Origin: a virus
Direction: 5' to 3' (one strand)
DNA length: 29,799 bases
Virus record (IMG/VR): IMGVR_UViG_3300042308_000438
Coordinates: 1-29,799 of that record
The translations under genes were made by a program, and so were the position numbers. Positions 1 through 8,657 of the stretch are shown here, in pieces. The notes under the pieces were generated by a model. That model did not search any database. It was not told where the DNA came from and saw nothing but the letters and a program-made list of their open reading frames with translations. Within the stretch, counting starts at the first letter, position 1. Each line of letters starts with the position of its first letter.

Positions 1-127
1 CAAGCAGTTATTGGGCTAATTGGTGGCGAGTATATGGAGAAGGACTTGTCGGAATGTTAGAAGGAGTTATATTTAGTAATTGGAAACTAATTGACACAAT
101 ACCGCCTGAAGCACGGTTACTTGGTTA
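1..127. repeat. Terminal direct repeat, left copy (contig circularity)
   Basis: These 127 bases are identical to bases 29673-29799. The repeat lies inside the terminase reading frame and contains no feature of its own. An exact 127-base overlap equals a common maximum k-mer of short-read assemblers. The simplest reading is therefore an assembly overlap of a circular or circularly permuted genome, with a unit length of about 29,672 bp. A true short terminal repeat is possible but less likely. Confidence 0.95.
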
Positions 128-587
128 TGGTTTAGATTTCGGGTATTCTAACGACCCTACAAGCATAGTAGAAGTTTACAATTACAACGGGCAAAGAATA
201 CTAAACGAAATATGTTACCAAACAAGTTTACTGAATAACGACATAGCAAAGAAACTACAAAAACACGTAATAGCATACGCAGATAGTTCAGAACCTAAAA
301 GCATTGAAGAAATACGAAGAACAGGACAACAAATTAAAGGAGTAACAAAGGGCGCAGATAGTGTAAACTACGGAATACAAATAATGCAGTCTCAAAATTA
401 TTTAGTTACTTCACAAAGCACAAACCTTATCAAAGAATTAAGGGCGTATTGTTGGGATGCCGACAAGTCTGGTAAAACATTAAACAAACCGCAAGGCAAA
501 AACGACCACGCTATCGACGCTGTACGTTACCACGAAATGGAAACTTTAGGACTAAACAATACACACGGGCAATACTTTATACGATGA
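1..587 (+). CDS. terL: Terminase large subunit, C-terminal part (continues from 29099 across the circle)
   Basis: This is the nuclease half of the packaging motor that cuts phage DNA into headful or unit lengths. Joined to 29099-29672 it gives a 386-aa protein; here the frame is open from base 3 and the first internal ATG is at 54. The RNase H-like nuclease core is visible: GLDFGY with Asp237 (full-length numbering), a central acidic segment (YADSSEP), and DHAIDAVRY with Asp360 and Asp364 near the C-terminus. These are typical metal-binding positions of terminase nucleases. The gene ends in an ATGA overlap with the next small gene. The length is slightly below the usual 400-450 aa but all core motifs are present. 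The assignment is secure; the packaging type cannot be told from sequence alone. Confidence 0.93.
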   Translation, partial: SSYWANWWRVYGEGLVGMLEGVIFSNWKLIDTIPPEARLLGYGLDFGYSNDPTSIVEVYNYNGQRILNEICYQTSLLNNDIAKKLQKHVIAYADSSEPKSIEEIRRTGQQIKGVTKGADSVNYGIQIMQSQNYLVTSQSTNLIKELRAYCWDADKSGKTLNKPQGKNDHAIDAVRYHEMETLGLNNTHGQYFIR

Positions 588-748
588 ACGATTTAGAAAT
601 AATGATGCAAGCGGTTCAGATTTACATATACCAAAAAAAAGGTGTAAAGGTTCGTATTTATTTACGTGACATCCGAGATATTAATATGCTAAAACAAGCT
701 TACGATTACATACAAAAAAACGAACACAACAAAACAGCAAATAATTAA
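584..748 (+). CDS. Small hypothetical protein, 54 aa
   Basis: This 54-aa protein starts in an ATGA overlap with the terminase stop, which points to translational coupling. It begins MNDLEIMMQAV and is rich in Lys, Tyr and Ile, with a predicted helix-strand-helix pattern and no membrane segment. A 10-base gap separates it from the tail-chaperone-like gene. I do not recognise the family. Support comes from the coupled start, the complete frame and dense packing with its neighbours. It probably belongs to the late structural operon, but nothing in the sequence assigns a role. Confidence 0.6.
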   Translation: MNDLEIMMQAVQIYIYQKKGVKVRIYLRDIRDINMLKQAYDYIQKNEHNKTANN

Positions 749-758
749 TTATAGATAT

Positions 759-1511
759 ATGAAGTTAGAAATAAACGTACCAACAACTTTAAACGAAATA
801 CCATTAAAAAGCTACCAAGAATTTTTAAAGGTACAGGAAGGAAGCAACGACGAAGAATTTATAGCGCAAAAAATGATACAAATATTCTGCGGAATAGAAT
901 TAAAGGATATTGTAAAAATGAAGCTTACAAGTCTAAACGAATTAATAATACACTTTAAAAACTTGTTTGAGCAGAAGCCGAAATTTCAACCTACTTTTAA
1001 AATAGGAACACAAGAATTTGGTTTTATTACAAACCTTGAAGAAATAAGTTTTGGCGAATACGTAGACTTGGAAAACAATTTATTAAAGTGGGAAGACTAC
1101 CATAAGGCAATGGCTGTTATGTACAGACCAATTAAAATGAAGTTCAAAGACAAGTACGAAATAGTTGACTATACACCAATGGAAGAAATGCACGAATTAA
1201 TGAAGTTTACACCTGTAGATATAGCGATTAGTTCAAGTATTTTTTTTTGGAATTTAGGAAGCGAATTATTGACAGCTACGCTTACTTATTTGGAACGGCA
1301 GATAAAGATGAACAAGAAGGTGCAAACGAGTTTAGCGAACAAGCTCAATTTGGAAAACAATGGGGTTGGTACCAGTCAATTTATGCACTCGCTCAAGGAG
1401 ACCTTACAAGATTTGACACAGTCACCAGCTATCGACTTACTCAATGTCTCACCTATCTTACCTTCGAAAAACAAAAGCAAGAAATTGAACAACGCCAACT
1501 TAATAAACTAA
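759..1511 (+). CDS. Tail assembly chaperone-like protein, zero-frame product (250 aa)
   Basis: Residues 1-163 form the shared N-terminal domain, starting MKLEINVPTTL at an ATG after an A/T-rich leader. At codons 160-163 the frame passes through a run of nine T residues (1240-1248). The zero frame then continues for another 87 codons to a TAA at 1509-1511. That extension contains NNGVGTSQFMHSLKETLQ, which looks protein-like. The same DNA is also open in the -1 frame, giving an alternative C-terminus (entry at 1247). A gene early in the tail module with a slippery run and two products matches tail assembly chaperones of the lambda G/GT type. Unlike G/GT, both alternative C-termini here have about the same length. 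The function is inferred from layout and from recalled similarity of the -1 frame domain, not from a clear domain match. Confidence 0.6.
   Translation: MKLEINVPTTLNEIPLKSYQEFLKVQEGSNDEEFIAQKMIQIFCGIELKDIVKMKLTSLNELIIHFKNLFEQKPKFQPTFKIGTQEFGFITNLEEISFGEYVDLENNLLKWEDYHKAMAVMYRPIKMKFKDKYEIVDYTPMEEMHELMKFTPVDIAISSSIFFWNLGSELLTATLTYLERQIKMNKKVQTSLANKLNLENNGVGTSQFMHSLKETLQDLTQSPAIDLLNVSPILPSKNKSKKLNNANLIN
1239..1249 (+). other. Candidate slippery site for -1 frameshifting (A-T9-G)
   Basis: In the zero frame the codons read ATT TTT TTT TGG. The heptamer T TTT TTT at 1241-1247 fits the X XXY YYZ rule for -1 slippage, and both tRNAs would re-pair perfectly. After slippage the next codon is TTG at 1247-1249, entering a frame open to 1519. 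A run of nine T is also long enough for RNA polymerase slippage, which would give the same pair of products. I see no strong pseudoknot just downstream. Confidence 0.6.
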
Positions 1512-1519
1512 AACGATGA
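1247..1519 (+). CDS. -1 frame C-terminal domain of the tail-chaperone-like gene
   Basis: This 90-codon stretch has no ATG start. It is best read as the C-terminal half of a fusion made by slippage at 1241-1247, giving a 253-aa product (163 shared residues plus 90). It contains FGKQWGWYQSIYALAQGD and LTYLTFEKQKQE. I associate such segments with C-terminal domains of tail assembly chaperones in Bacteroidetes phages. It overlaps the zero frame over its whole useful length and ends four bases into the next gene (ATGA at 1516). Codon use changes after about 1370, with CTC, GTC, ACC and ATC that are rare elsewhere, as expected if two frames constrain the same DNA. An alternative is that only this frame is functional and the T run was mis-sequenced. 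Confidence 0.65.
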   Translation: MEFRKRIIDSYAYLFGTADKDEQEGANEFSEQAQFGKQWGWYQSIYALAQGDLTRFDTVTSYRLTQCLTYLTFEKQKQEIEQRQLNKLKR

Positions 1520-1971
1520 CAGGTTATTACGAATTATTAGATAAACTTAAAACACACTTTGACGCAGACGTTATTGTTAACACGGTAACACAAGGAGACA
1601 TTTTTAAAGTAGATTTAAGTAAACAAACTATATTTCCTTTAGTTCATATAATGGTAAACAACTGCACGTTAGACGAACGCACAGTAACTTGGAACATTAG
1701 TTTAATAGCTATGGACATAGTTGACTTGTCAAAGAGCGCGACAACAAATATTTTTTTAGGTAACGACAACGAAATTGATGTTTTGAATACACAACACGCA
1801 GTATTAAATAGAGCATACGAAATAATAAAACACGGAAGTTTAGCATACGACTTATATATGGTGGAAGGCACGGCAAATTTAGAACCATTTACAGAACGTT
1901 TTGAAAATTATATGGCAGGATGGACTATGACTTTTGACGTAGTAACACCGAACGAAATGACAATTTGTTAA
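1516..1971 (+). CDS. Tail terminator/completion-like structural protein, 151 aa
   Basis: This soluble protein starts MTGYYELLDKLKTHF and contains VNTVTQGDIFKVDL, an IFPLVHIMVNN strand and a C-terminal block PFTERFENYMAGWTMTFDV. I recall this pattern from a conserved structural protein of Bacteroidetes siphoviruses. Its alpha/beta size and its place between the chaperone-like gene and a gp10-like gene suggest a tail completion or terminator role at the head-tail joint. The start overlaps the preceding -1 frame stop by four bases (ATGA). No signal peptide or membrane segment is visible. The structural role is fairly likely; the exact role is inferred. Confidence 0.6.
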   Translation: MTGYYELLDKLKTHFDADVIVNTVTQGDIFKVDLSKQTIFPLVHIMVNNCTLDERTVTWNISLIAMDIVDLSKSATTNIFLGNDNEIDVLNTQHAVLNRAYEIIKHGSLAYDLYMVEGTANLEPFTERFENYMAGWTMTFDVVTPNEMTIC

Positions 1972-1972
1972 G

Positions 1973-2521
1973 ATGAAACAAAGCGAAGTACAAAAAGAAC
2001 TTGAAAGGTTTCGTGATTACGTTATTAAAGAAGCACGAAAGAATTTAACACGTGATAAAAAAAACGTTTCTAAAGGACTTTACGAAAGTTTAAAAGGAAA
2101 TGTTAAGGCAATGCCTAATTCGTTTAGTATGGACTTTGAAATGAACCAATACGGACAATTTCAAGACAAAGGAGTTAAAGGTGCAAACCCAAGTTTAGTA
2201 AAAAACGGAAAACAAAAAGCACCGAATAGTAAATTTAGTTTTAAAAGTAAAATGCCACCTGTTGAACCTTTGAGTAAATGGGCGCAAAAAAAGAATATAA
2301 GATTTAGAAATGCAGACGGAACATTTGCAAAAGGCGGTTATAAGACTTTGGGTTTTTGGTTGCAGAAAAGAATATTTGCACAAGGAATTAAACCAAGTTT
2401 GTTTTTTACCAAACCATTTGAAAGCGCATTTAAAAGATTGCCAGAAGAATTAATTGAAAAGTTTGGACTTGATGCAATGAATTTATTTAAAGAAACACAA
2501 TTTAAAAAAGAAAAAAAATAA
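1973..2521 (+). CDS. HK97 gp10-like head-tail/tail protein, 182 aa
   Basis: This basic protein opens with a long helix (MKQSEVQKELERFRDYV). It then has a segment on keeping the protein glycine/lysine-rich (QYGQFQDKGVKG), a linker NADGTFAKGGYKTLGFW, and a C-terminal helix (PFESAFKRLPEELIEKFG). The helix-plus-extended-loop layout, the high lysine content and the neighbouring tail genes resemble gp10-type tail-completion proteins of HK97-like phages. Its stop (TAA at 2519-2521) shares one base with the next ATG, so translation is probably coupled. There is no close motif that settles the function. Confidence 0.5.
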   Translation: MKQSEVQKELERFRDYVIKEARKNLTRDKKNVSKGLYESLKGNVKAMPNSFSMDFEMNQYGQFQDKGVKGANPSLVKNGKQKAPNSKFSFKSKMPPVEPLSKWAQKKNIRFRNADGTFAKGGYKTLGFWLQKRIFAQGIKPSLFFTKPFESAFKRLPEELIEKFGLDAMNLFKETQFKKEKK

Positions 2522-3546
2522 TGGCTAATATATTTGCACGTTCACCGTATTTAATTAGGATTGCAGAAACAGGGCAAAACGGTTCTAAAGTAGAATTGTT
2601 TTTAGCAAATGGTTCTTTTACAGGAAGTCCGCAATACACGTTGAGTAAATTAATACCAGCTTCAAACAACGTTGAAACACTTTACGACATAAGTTCATAC
2701 ATTCGAGAATACATACGTTTTGCAAGTTGCGCTTTAATTCAAAGTTCAGGAACGGTAACAAACCCAACAACAGAACGAGTAAACGTAAGGGTTAAACGTT
2801 ATAAGTTAGTAGGTGTAACTTATACGCTTTTAGACACAACTGATTATTTAGCATTTGACGGTTATTCATATTACGAAGACGGTTACAATTTTGACAATGG
2901 AAACATTGGACTTGATGCTGGGACTTATTATTACAATCCGACAAGTGATGCAGGAAAAATACGAATTACTAATTGTGGCGTAATTTATAGAACTTTATCG
3001 AATACAATTGTTGAAATAATAAATGGGGATGCAACAACAAGGGATATTCGTAGGGTACGTAATCCAAATTCAACAGAAGGAAATATAGTTGAAATTTATG
3101 ATAATACTGCTACTCTTGTAAGAACATTTACTTTTCGTGCAATCGAAGAATGTAAATACACACCTGTTATTATTGACTTTATAAATAAATACGGAGCTTG
3201 GCACCGTGAGTTTTTCTTTAAAGCAAGTAACGACAATTTCAGCATTGAAAACACGGAATACAATTTGATGCAAACAAATAGCTTTAATTATAACGTAAAG
3301 GAAGGACAAAGAAAAGTATTTAACGCAAACGGCAAAAAAAGTGTTAAAGTAAACACAGGTTGGGTAAATGAAAGTTGGAAGGAAGTTTTAAAACAAATAA
3401 TGTTAAGTGAACGAATTTTAATAGACGATAAACCTGCAAAGATTAATAGTAAAAGCACGGAGTTGTTTAAGCATATAAACACGAAACAAATTAATTATAG
3501 TTTAGAGTTTGAATTTGCTTATGATGTTATTAATTCAGTTATTTAA
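2521..3546 (+). CDS. Virion-associated tail protein, 341 aa
   Basis: The protein starts MANIFARSPYLIRI and continues with beta-rich sequence, including a YTLSKLIPASN segment and IEECKYTPVIIDFINKYGAW in the middle. The C-terminal third contains GKKSVKVNTGWVNESWKE and FEFAYDVINSVI. I recall this arrangement from structural proteins of Bacteroidetes phages, where it precedes a large tail-tip protein, as it does here. It is mostly beta structure with no membrane segment, which suits a tail-tip or baseplate hub component. It is linked by one-base stop/start overlaps on both sides. Presence in the virion is likely; the exact position on the tail is inferred. Confidence 0.6.
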   Translation: MANIFARSPYLIRIAETGQNGSKVELFLANGSFTGSPQYTLSKLIPASNNVETLYDISSYIREYIRFASCALIQSSGTVTNPTTERVNVRVKRYKLVGVTYTLLDTTDYLAFDGYSYYEDGYNFDNGNIGLDAGTYYYNPTSDAGKIRITNCGVIYRTLSNTIVEIINGDATTRDIRRVRNPNSTEGNIVEIYDNTATLVRTFTFRAIEECKYTPVIIDFINKYGAWHREFFFKASNDNFSIENTEYNLMQTNSFNYNVKEGQRKVFNANGKKSVKVNTGWVNESWKEVLKQIMLSERILIDDKPAKINSKSTELFKHINTKQINYSLEFEFAYDVINSVI

Positions 3547-5855
3547 TGAAAAGGCAAGTAGCAATATTTATAGAAACGGCTGTAGCACAAACCGAATTAA
3601 ATTATTCGCGCCTGGAGTTATTTAACGATGAAAAAATAACCGTAAGTTCAACCATTCAAAATATTTCGGATATAAGTAAAATCTTTACAGACTTTTCGCA
3701 GGGTTTTACAATTCCTTGTTCACCTACAAACAACGCAATATTTCAGCACTTTTATGAAAATGATGTTGATACTTTAGGAATAATTGATTACCAAAATAGG
3801 TACAACGCTTACATAGAAGTAGACACGGTTTTATTTAGACGTGGTAAAATTCAGCTCGAAAAAACGAATTTAAAAGACGGAAGTGCAGATAGTTATTCAG
3901 TAACATTTTACGGAGCAGGAGTAAGTTTAAAAGACTTCTTTGCTGAAGACAAATTAAGCAAATTAGATTACACAACTTTAGACCACGATTTTACAAGTCA
4001 AGAAGTTTACGACCGAGTAACAATAGATAGTTCAGTAACTGATTACGATGTTCGTTATCCATTAATAACTTCAAAAAAAGTTTGGCAATTTGGCACAAGT
4101 TATCCACTACCTGATGCAAATTTACCGAGTTGGTATGAATACCCTACAGACAATAGTAATAATTTAGGACACTTTAACGGAAGAATTTTTTACAATGAGT
4201 TATTTCCAGCGGTTAGAGTTGCAAGTATATTTGAACTTATTGAAGCAGAATACGCAATAACATTTAATGGAATTTTTTTAACTTCAGATATGTTTAGAAA
4301 AGCGTTTTTGTGGTTTAAAAATAAAGATAGTGCAAGTTTTTTAATGAGTTCAGCAGTTGATTTAGATATTTTAACAAATGCTACAATTTTTAATTCAACA
4401 AACAACACGCTTTTAGAAACAGGGTACCCTGAAATTATGGTGTTAAAAATGAATGTTACTTCGTTATCAATAAGTCCAACACAATACTATATAGACGCAT
4501 ATTTCAACGGAGTTTTATCACAATCTTTTCAAGGAACAACAACAGGTAGTACAGGACAATTTGTTATATCAAATTTTACACCAAATCAAACTTTAACTTT
4601 TAAAGTTAGAAGTGTTGGTTCAATTACAATCAACATAACTTTTAATTATGAAAAGCAAGTTTTTGACGACTTTAATCAAAATTTTATTGTTATAAATTCA
4701 ACAGGAACTGCAACAGCATTAACAACGGCTTTAAGTAATATGTCAGCTTTAGTACCAGATATGAAAATTGTAGATTTTATTTCTGGAATATGCAAAGAAT
4801 TTAATATGACAGTCTATTCAAACACGAAGAACGTATTTACTTTTGAACCGTTGCCGGAATGGTATTCTAAAGGCGCAGTAATTAATATAACGCAATTTAC
4901 TGATGTTACAAGCATTGAAATTGAAAGAATGAAGCTTTACAAGTCTATCGAGTTTAAATACCAAGACAGTGAATGTTTTTTAAATAAATATTTTCTTGAA
5001 AGTCCATTAAATGTAGACGGTCACGGCTACGGAAATGCTAAAATAGGTTTTAACTATGACGGCGGAGAATACAAAGTTGAAAGTCCATTTGAAAACTTAC
5101 TACATAATAATTTTGGAAATAATTTACAAGTAGGTTACGCATTAAATAAAGAATTTACACCTTATATTCCTAAACCTTGTTTGTTGTATATGAATCAAAT
5201 TGTAACTTTAACAGGTGGTGACAAAATATTCTGGGACGGACAAGCAAGCACATCAGACTACGTTCCATTTGGACAAGACAGTAATATTTTATTTTCGCAA
5301 GGTCTTGTGCCGTTAACATTAAATTTTGGAGCAGAAATTTCAAGTTTATATAACGTTGTAAACCCAAATACAATTTACGCTTTATACTACCAAAGTTATT
5401 TAACTAATTTATATAACCCAAAAAACCGATTAGTAAAAGTTAAAACCGTACTTCCTGTTTCTTTACTTACACAACTTCAGTTAAACGATAGGTTAATTAT
5501 AAGGGACAAACGCTATATGATTAATGAAATGCAAAGCGACTTAACTACAGGCGATGTTAACTTTACTTTAATTAGTGACTTTGCACTTGTAACGCCAATT
5601 GTATATTCACCAAGTCCGGTAGGTGGTTCTGTTCATAGTATGGCAATTTTATTTAGTAATGGAGCGTATCAAGTAAGGGTTTCAAAAAGCGCAAACGCAA
5701 GTAACGTTACTTTGTCAAGCGTTATATTTACAAATGAAGGTTATTTAACAGTAACAGTTCCTGCAAACGCAGCCAGAACAATTAAAATATTTTTAGACGC
5801 CGATTTTCTTAATGGAGACACGGAAACAAATTACATTATAATAGAACAAAAATGA
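3546..5855 (+). CDS. Large tail-tip/baseplate structural protein, 769 aa
   Basis: Residues 15-120 carry a conserved-looking segment (YSRLELFNDEKITVSSTIQN, then KIFTDFSQGFTIPCSPTNN). It is followed by IEVDTVLFRRGKIQLEKTNL and a beta strand VTFYGAG. This N-terminal block is familiar from large virion proteins of Bacteroidetes phages. The middle is beta-rich and Asn/Thr-rich. Near residues 405-440 a segment (MKIVDFISGICKEFNMTVY) resembles the gp27-like hub fold common in tail-tip proteins, although this is only a resemblance. The last 70 residues look like an Ig-like or carbohydrate-binding beta domain. It lies upstream of the tape measure and probably forms the tail tip with its 341-aa neighbour. 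No enzymatic motif is seen. Confidence 0.6.
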   Translation: MKRQVAIFIETAVAQTELNYSRLELFNDEKITVSSTIQNISDISKIFTDFSQGFTIPCSPTNNAIFQHFYENDVDTLGIIDYQNRYNAYIEVDTVLFRRGKIQLEKTNLKDGSADSYSVTFYGAGVSLKDFFAEDKLSKLDYTTLDHDFTSQEVYDRVTIDSSVTDYDVRYPLITSKKVWQFGTSYPLPDANLPSWYEYPTDNSNNLGHFNGRIFYNELFPAVRVASIFELIEAEYAITFNGIFLTSDMFRKAFLWFKNKDSASFLMSSAVDLDILTNATIFNSTNNTLLETGYPEIMVLKMNVTSLSISPTQYYIDAYFNGVLSQSFQGTTTGSTGQFVISNFTPNQTLTFKVRSVGSITINITFNYEKQVFDDFNQNFIVINSTGTATALTTALSNMSALVPDMKIVDFISGICKEFNMTVYSNTKNVFTFEPLPEWYSKGAVINITQFTDVTSIEIERMKLYKSIEFKYQDSECFLNKYFLESPLNVDGHGYGNAKIGFNYDGGEYKVESPFENLLHNNFGNNLQVGYALNKEFTPYIPKPCLLYMNQIVTLTGGDKIFWDGQASTSDYVPFGQDSNILFSQGLVPLTLNFGAEISSLYNVVNPNTIYALYYQSYLTNLYNPKNRLVKVKTVLPVSLLTQLQLNDRLIIRDKRYMINEMQSDLTTGDVNFTLISDFALVTPIVYSPSPVGGSVHSMAILFSNGAYQVRVSKSANASNVTLSSVIFTNEGYLTVTVPANAARTIKIFLDADFLNGDTETNYIIIEQK

Positions 5856-6019
5856 TAAATAAAATAATAGAAATGCTTTTATTAAGTGATTTTTACGGTG
5901 AAAGCGAAAACATCGACATAGCAAAGGGTAAATATAAATTTACTACTTCCATAAAAGAACAATGGAAACAAGCACAACGCAAAAGGTTAATAGAAAAAAA
6001 ACTAAATAATAATGGCTGA
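5852..6019 (+). CDS. Small hypothetical protein, 55 aa
   Basis: The start is in an ATGA overlap with the preceding stop, and the end overlaps the tape measure start at 6012. The 55-aa product begins MINKIIEMLLLSDFYG and ends in a very basic tail (QAQRKRLIEKKLNNNG). It has an amphipathic N-terminal helix and no clear membrane segment. Its position between the tail-tip protein and the tape measure, with coupling on both sides, argues that it is translated. The family is not recognised. Confidence 0.6.
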   Translation: MINKIIEMLLLSDFYGESENIDIAKGKYKFTTSIKEQWKQAQRKRLIEKKLNNNG

Positions 6020-8033
6020 AAAAAAAGTAATTGAATTAGAAGTAAGTTCTAATTTAGGCAATTTAAAACAACAACTTAAACAAGCACAAGTTGAAGTTCA
6101 AACGTTGGCGGAAAAGTTCGGAGCAACTTCAGCACAAGCAGTTGAAGCAGCAAAGAAAGCAGCTATCCTTAAAGACAAAATAGGCGATGCAAAAGCGTTG
6201 ACCGATGCGTTTAACCCAGACGCAAAGTTTAAAGCGTTAAGCGGTTCTTTAACAGGCGTTGCAGGTGGTTTTTCAGTTGTTACTGGTGCAATGGGAGCGT
6301 TTGGAAAACAAAACGAAGACGTAGAAAAAGCGTTGTTAAAAGTTCAAAGTGCAATGGCTTTAGCTTCAGGCGCACAAGCAATTGGTGAAAGCATTGACAG
6401 TTTTAAACAACTTGGAGCAGTATTAAAAGCAAATACTATTGTTCAAAAAATAATGACGGCGGCTCAATATGCTTATAATTTAGCAATGTCGTTAAATCCT
6501 ATCGGAGCAATTATAGCGGCAACTATTGCTTTAATAGCGGCTGGTTACGGTTTAATAAAAATGTTTCAAGCAAGTACAGAAGCAACGGCAAAAAACGAAT
6601 CAGCAGTTAAAAAAAATGATGCGGCTTTAAAGCAACAAATAAAATCAAGTGAAAAAGCAAGTGAAGCGTTAAAAACAAAGAACGGACACGAATACGAAAT
6701 GGCGAAAGCTTCAGGTGCAAGTACAAAAGCATTAAGAGCGTTGGCATTAAAACACGCAGAAGAAGAAGTTGCACTTAACAAAGCAAGTTTAGCAACAGCA
6801 AAAAATACATACGAGAAAAACAAGAATACTTTAGCAAGTTTAATTAATTCAGGTGCAAGCGATGAGTTAATTGAAAAGCAAAGAGAAATAACAATTGAAT
6901 CACGAAAAGCGTCCGCAGAAGAACGAAAAGATTTAGAAGAAGCAATTAAAAATAAAAAAGATATTGTAAGGAAAAACCAAGTTGAAGTTAGACAAGAATT
7001 AACCGACAATAATAATAAATCAAAAGAATCAAATAAAGCGCACAACGAAGCAATTAAACAACAAAACGAAGAAGCGGCTAAAACTGAAAAAGAACGTATT
7101 AAAACACTAAATGAAAACATACTTTCGTTAAACGAAGAAATACGAGTTAGCAAATTAACGGATGAACAAAAGGAAGTTGACGCAATAGATAAAAAATATA
7201 CTAAATTAATTGAAGATGGAAAAAAATCTAAAATTGATGTTGCGTTATTAGAAGAAGAAAAACGTTTAGCGTTATTAGGCATAACAAAAAAATATGACGA
7301 TTTAGAACAAGTAGCAAAAGACGAAAAGATTGCAAAAGAAAAAGAAAAAATTGCAACTGAAAAAGCGGTTTTACAAGAACTAACATTAAGCGAAAACGAA
7401 TTAAGATTAGCAAAACTTACAGAACAATATGCTGCCGACCAACTTTTATACAAGGACAATAAAGAAATTTTAAAGGCACTTGACATAAAATATGCAAAGG
7501 ATAAAGAAGATTTAGAACAAGAAGACGTTGCAAGACAAAAAACCATTAATGAAAAGAAAATACAAATGGCAATGGACGGACTTTCCATAATAAACGATTT
7601 GTTTCAAATGAACGCAGGAAAAAGCGAAAAGGATGCACGTAAAGCGTTTAGAGCGCAAAAAGCGTTTAACCTTGCTTCAGCTTTAACAAATACATATTTA
7701 GCAGTTACGGCGGCACTTGGACAAACAAAAGAATTGTTTCCTGGACAACGTTTTATTCAAGCAGGTTTAGCAGGTGCAGCAGGAGCGGTTCAAGTTGCAA
7801 AAATAGCAAAAACACAATTTACAAGCACGGCAAGTTCAGCAGGTGGCGGTGGTGACGTTCCAACTGCTCCAACAATGAGCGCACCACAATTTAACGTAGT
7901 TGGGCAAAGTGGAGTTAATCAGTTAGCAAGTTTAGGACAACAACCAATACAAGCTTATGTAGTTTCCGGACAAGTAACTTCACAACAGGCGTTAGATAGA
8001 AACAGGTTAGCAAACGCAACACTTGGTGGTTAA
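6012..8033 (+). CDS. Tape measure protein, 673 aa
   Basis: This protein fixes tail length and spans the tail tube. It is mostly helical: residues 1-60 and about 210-510 are Lys/Glu/Ala-rich coiled coil. A hydrophobic stretch near residues 155-185 (NPIGAIIAATIALIAAGYG) could insert into the host membrane. The C-terminal segment is Gly/Ala-rich and contains FNVVGQSGVNQLA and a QAYVVSGQVTSQQALDRN block, which I know from tape measures of Bacteroidetes siphoviruses. Fully helical, 673 residues correspond to a tail of roughly 100 nm. The start overlaps the small upstream gene. It follows the tail-tip genes rather than preceding them as in lambda. Confidence 0.85.
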   Translation: MAEKKVIELEVSSNLGNLKQQLKQAQVEVQTLAEKFGATSAQAVEAAKKAAILKDKIGDAKALTDAFNPDAKFKALSGSLTGVAGGFSVVTGAMGAFGKQNEDVEKALLKVQSAMALASGAQAIGESIDSFKQLGAVLKANTIVQKIMTAAQYAYNLAMSLNPIGAIIAATIALIAAGYGLIKMFQASTEATAKNESAVKKNDAALKQQIKSSEKASEALKTKNGHEYEMAKASGASTKALRALALKHAEEEVALNKASLATAKNTYEKNKNTLASLINSGASDELIEKQREITIESRKASAEERKDLEEAIKNKKDIVRKNQVEVRQELTDNNNKSKESNKAHNEAIKQQNEEAAKTEKERIKTLNENILSLNEEIRVSKLTDEQKEVDAIDKKYTKLIEDGKKSKIDVALLEEEKRLALLGITKKYDDLEQVAKDEKIAKEKEKIATEKAVLQELTLSENELRLAKLTEQYAADQLLYKDNKEILKALDIKYAKDKEDLEQEDVARQKTINEKKIQMAMDGLSIINDLFQMNAGKSEKDARKAFRAQKAFNLASALTNTYLAVTAALGQTKELFPGQRFIQAGLAGAAGAVQVAKIAKTQFTSTASSAGGGGDVPTAPTMSAPQFNVVGQSGVNQLASLGQQPIQAYVVSGQVTSQQALDRNRLANATLGG

Positions 8034-8069
8034 AATACAACAAACAAACAATAATTAAATTAATATATT

Positions 8070-8657
8070 ATGTATAGAATAGTTGAATTAATAATTGACG
8101 AAAAAGACGAAACAAGCGGAATAGACGCAGTTTCAGTTGTTGAAAGTCCTGCAATCGAAAGCGACTTTATAGCACTAAAAAAACACGAAATAGAGTTAAA
8201 AGAAGTTGATGCTGAAAAGCGTATTTTAATGGGAGCGGCTTTAATTCCTAACAAACAAATATATAGGAAGAATGACAAGAACGAAGAATACTATATTTAC
8301 TTTTCTGAAGAAACGGTACGCAAAGCAAGTGAGTTATTTTTTATGAATAGCAACCAGAACAACGCAACTTTAGAACATAAACAAAAGTTAGACGGAATGT
8401 CCGTTGTTGAAAGTTGGATTACAGAAGGAAAAAACGACAAAAGCACGAACTACGGATTTAATTTTCCAAAAGGAACTTGGGTTATTTCTATGAAAGTAAA
8501 CAACGATGAAATTTGGAACAAAGTAAAACTTGGCGAAGTAAAAGGATTTTCTATTGAAGGTTATTTTGCGGACAAATACGAAATGAGTTTAATTAACGAA
8601 GATGAAATTTTAGTGGAAAAAATTAAAGAAATTATTTTAAATGGCGAAGCAAACTAA
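8070..8657 (+). CDS. XkdF-like prohead maturation protease, 195 aa
   Basis: The N-terminus (MYRIVELIIDEKDETSGID followed by AVSVVESPAIESDFI) matches the opening of XkdF-like putative serine proteases fused or linked to capsid genes. A candidate catalytic His103 lies in LEHKQKLDGMSVVESW, and Ser161 in VKGFSIEGYF, the pattern of the S78/herpes-like prohead protease fold. It probably cleaves the scaffold and processes the prohead. Scaffold-like and capsid genes follow within 1.4 kb. It starts 36 bases after the tape measure, preceded by an A/T-rich leader, and its end is overlapped by a tiny basic gene. Confidence 0.75.
   Translation: MYRIVELIIDEKDETSGIDAVSVVESPAIESDFIALKKHEIELKEVDAEKRILMGAALIPNKQIYRKNDKNEEYYIYFSEETVRKASELFFMNSNQNNATLEHKQKLDGMSVVESWITEGKNDKSTNYGFNFPKGTWVISMKVNNDEIWNKVKLGEVKGFSIEGYFADKYEMSLINEDEILVEKIKEIILNGEAN

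Noticed and set aside
6566-7588. A 340-codon open frame on the minus strand
   Set aside because: It lies opposite the coiled-coil part of the tape measure; Lys/Glu/Ala-rich codons rarely give stops on the other strand. The translation is a Ser/Phe-rich low-complexity string with no leader or neighbour on that strand.
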